From an uncultured Lachnospiraceae bacterium (GTDB lineage Bacteria > Bacillota > Clostridia > Lachnospirales > Lachnospiraceae): a stretch of DNA of 20,223 nt. Numbering within the stretch: the stretch's first letter is position 1; every line of letters begins with the position of its first letter. Under the pieces are notes generated by a model, which saw only the letters and a list, made by a program, of their open reading frames with translations, made no database searches and had not been told where the DNA came from. Shown here one piece after another: positions 20,162 to 20,223 of this stretch. The position numbers and the translations under genes are program-made. The stretch is from the NCBI GenBank assembly GCA_902476645.1, contig CABSEG010000052.1:1-20223 (forward strand). The letters run 5' to 3'.

Positions 20162-20223
20162 CGATCGCACACCTTCAAAACCGCATACGGATATCTGATT
20201 CCCATCCTTCTCTCTTCTCTGTC

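Noticed and set aside
19897..20205. Upstream extension of the fabV frame
   Set aside because: It crosses a strong terminator, and the family's conserved N-terminus (MIIKPRV) begins at 19896 with a good binding site.
1..20223. CRISPR array, insertion sequence ends, prophage or conjugative genes
   Set aside because: Apart from the RAYT-like gene, no spaced direct repeats, transposase with terminal repeats, integrase or phage structural genes were seen. The two tRNA genes show no adjacent integrase or duplicated 3' end.

Overview
The window reads as a chromosomal segment of an anaerobic, Gram-positive, spore-forming Firmicute, most probably a Lachnospiraceae member (Clostridia). Supporting signs are AGGAGG-type ribosome binding sites before nearly every gene, sigma-A-like promoters, a LysM/GH18 cortex-lytic type protein, an EpsC-type serine acetyltransferase, a FabV/TER-type enoyl reductase and protein variants typical of that family. 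This is inferred from protein character; no search was run. Almost everything lies on the minus strand. Only the LysM/GH18 gene, a 65-residue small gene and an Xre regulator are on the plus strand.

Layout from left to right. 1-150: tRNA-Val(TAC) with its promoter. 231-853: a REP-associated-transposase-like (RAYT) gene whose expected catalytic residues are replaced. 880-4954: a peptidoglycan cluster, transcribed ldt, ddl, murF, covering an L,D-transpeptidase, D-Ala-D-Ala ligase and MurF. 5016-9221: probable operon of ABC ATPase, ABC permease, HExxH metallopeptidase-like protein and aspartate-aminotransferase-like enzyme, starting at a strong promoter and ending in a strong terminator. 9251-10449: LysM/GH18 protein with a possible sporulation promoter. 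10460-12944: serine acetyltransferase and MATE exporter. 12981-15846: arabinose module, araR followed by araA, each with a matching operator; the araA operator and core promoter lie inside the 3' end of araR. 15888-16619: HAD phosphatase with its own promoter. 16658-18466: a hypothetical gene followed by an island of short genes (a 53-codon remnant, a 48-residue gene, a 65-residue gene and an Xre regulator) punctuated by hairpins. 18478-18603: tRNA-Trp(CCA) with a consensus promoter. 18721-20161: fabV with a roughly 210-base leader, behind a strong terminator of a gene that lies outside the window.

Functionally, the window is mostly housekeeping: cell-wall precursor synthesis and crosslinking, amino-acid metabolism (transaminase, cysteine precursor), export, arabinose catabolism and acyl-chain reduction. 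No CRISPR array, prophage, rRNA or intact insertion sequence is seen. The most distinctive items are the catalytically degenerate RAYT-like gene, the araR/araA operators with a 10-base spacer and dual coding use, an in-frame 9-base triplication in ddl, and the small-gene island at 17.1-18.4 kb.
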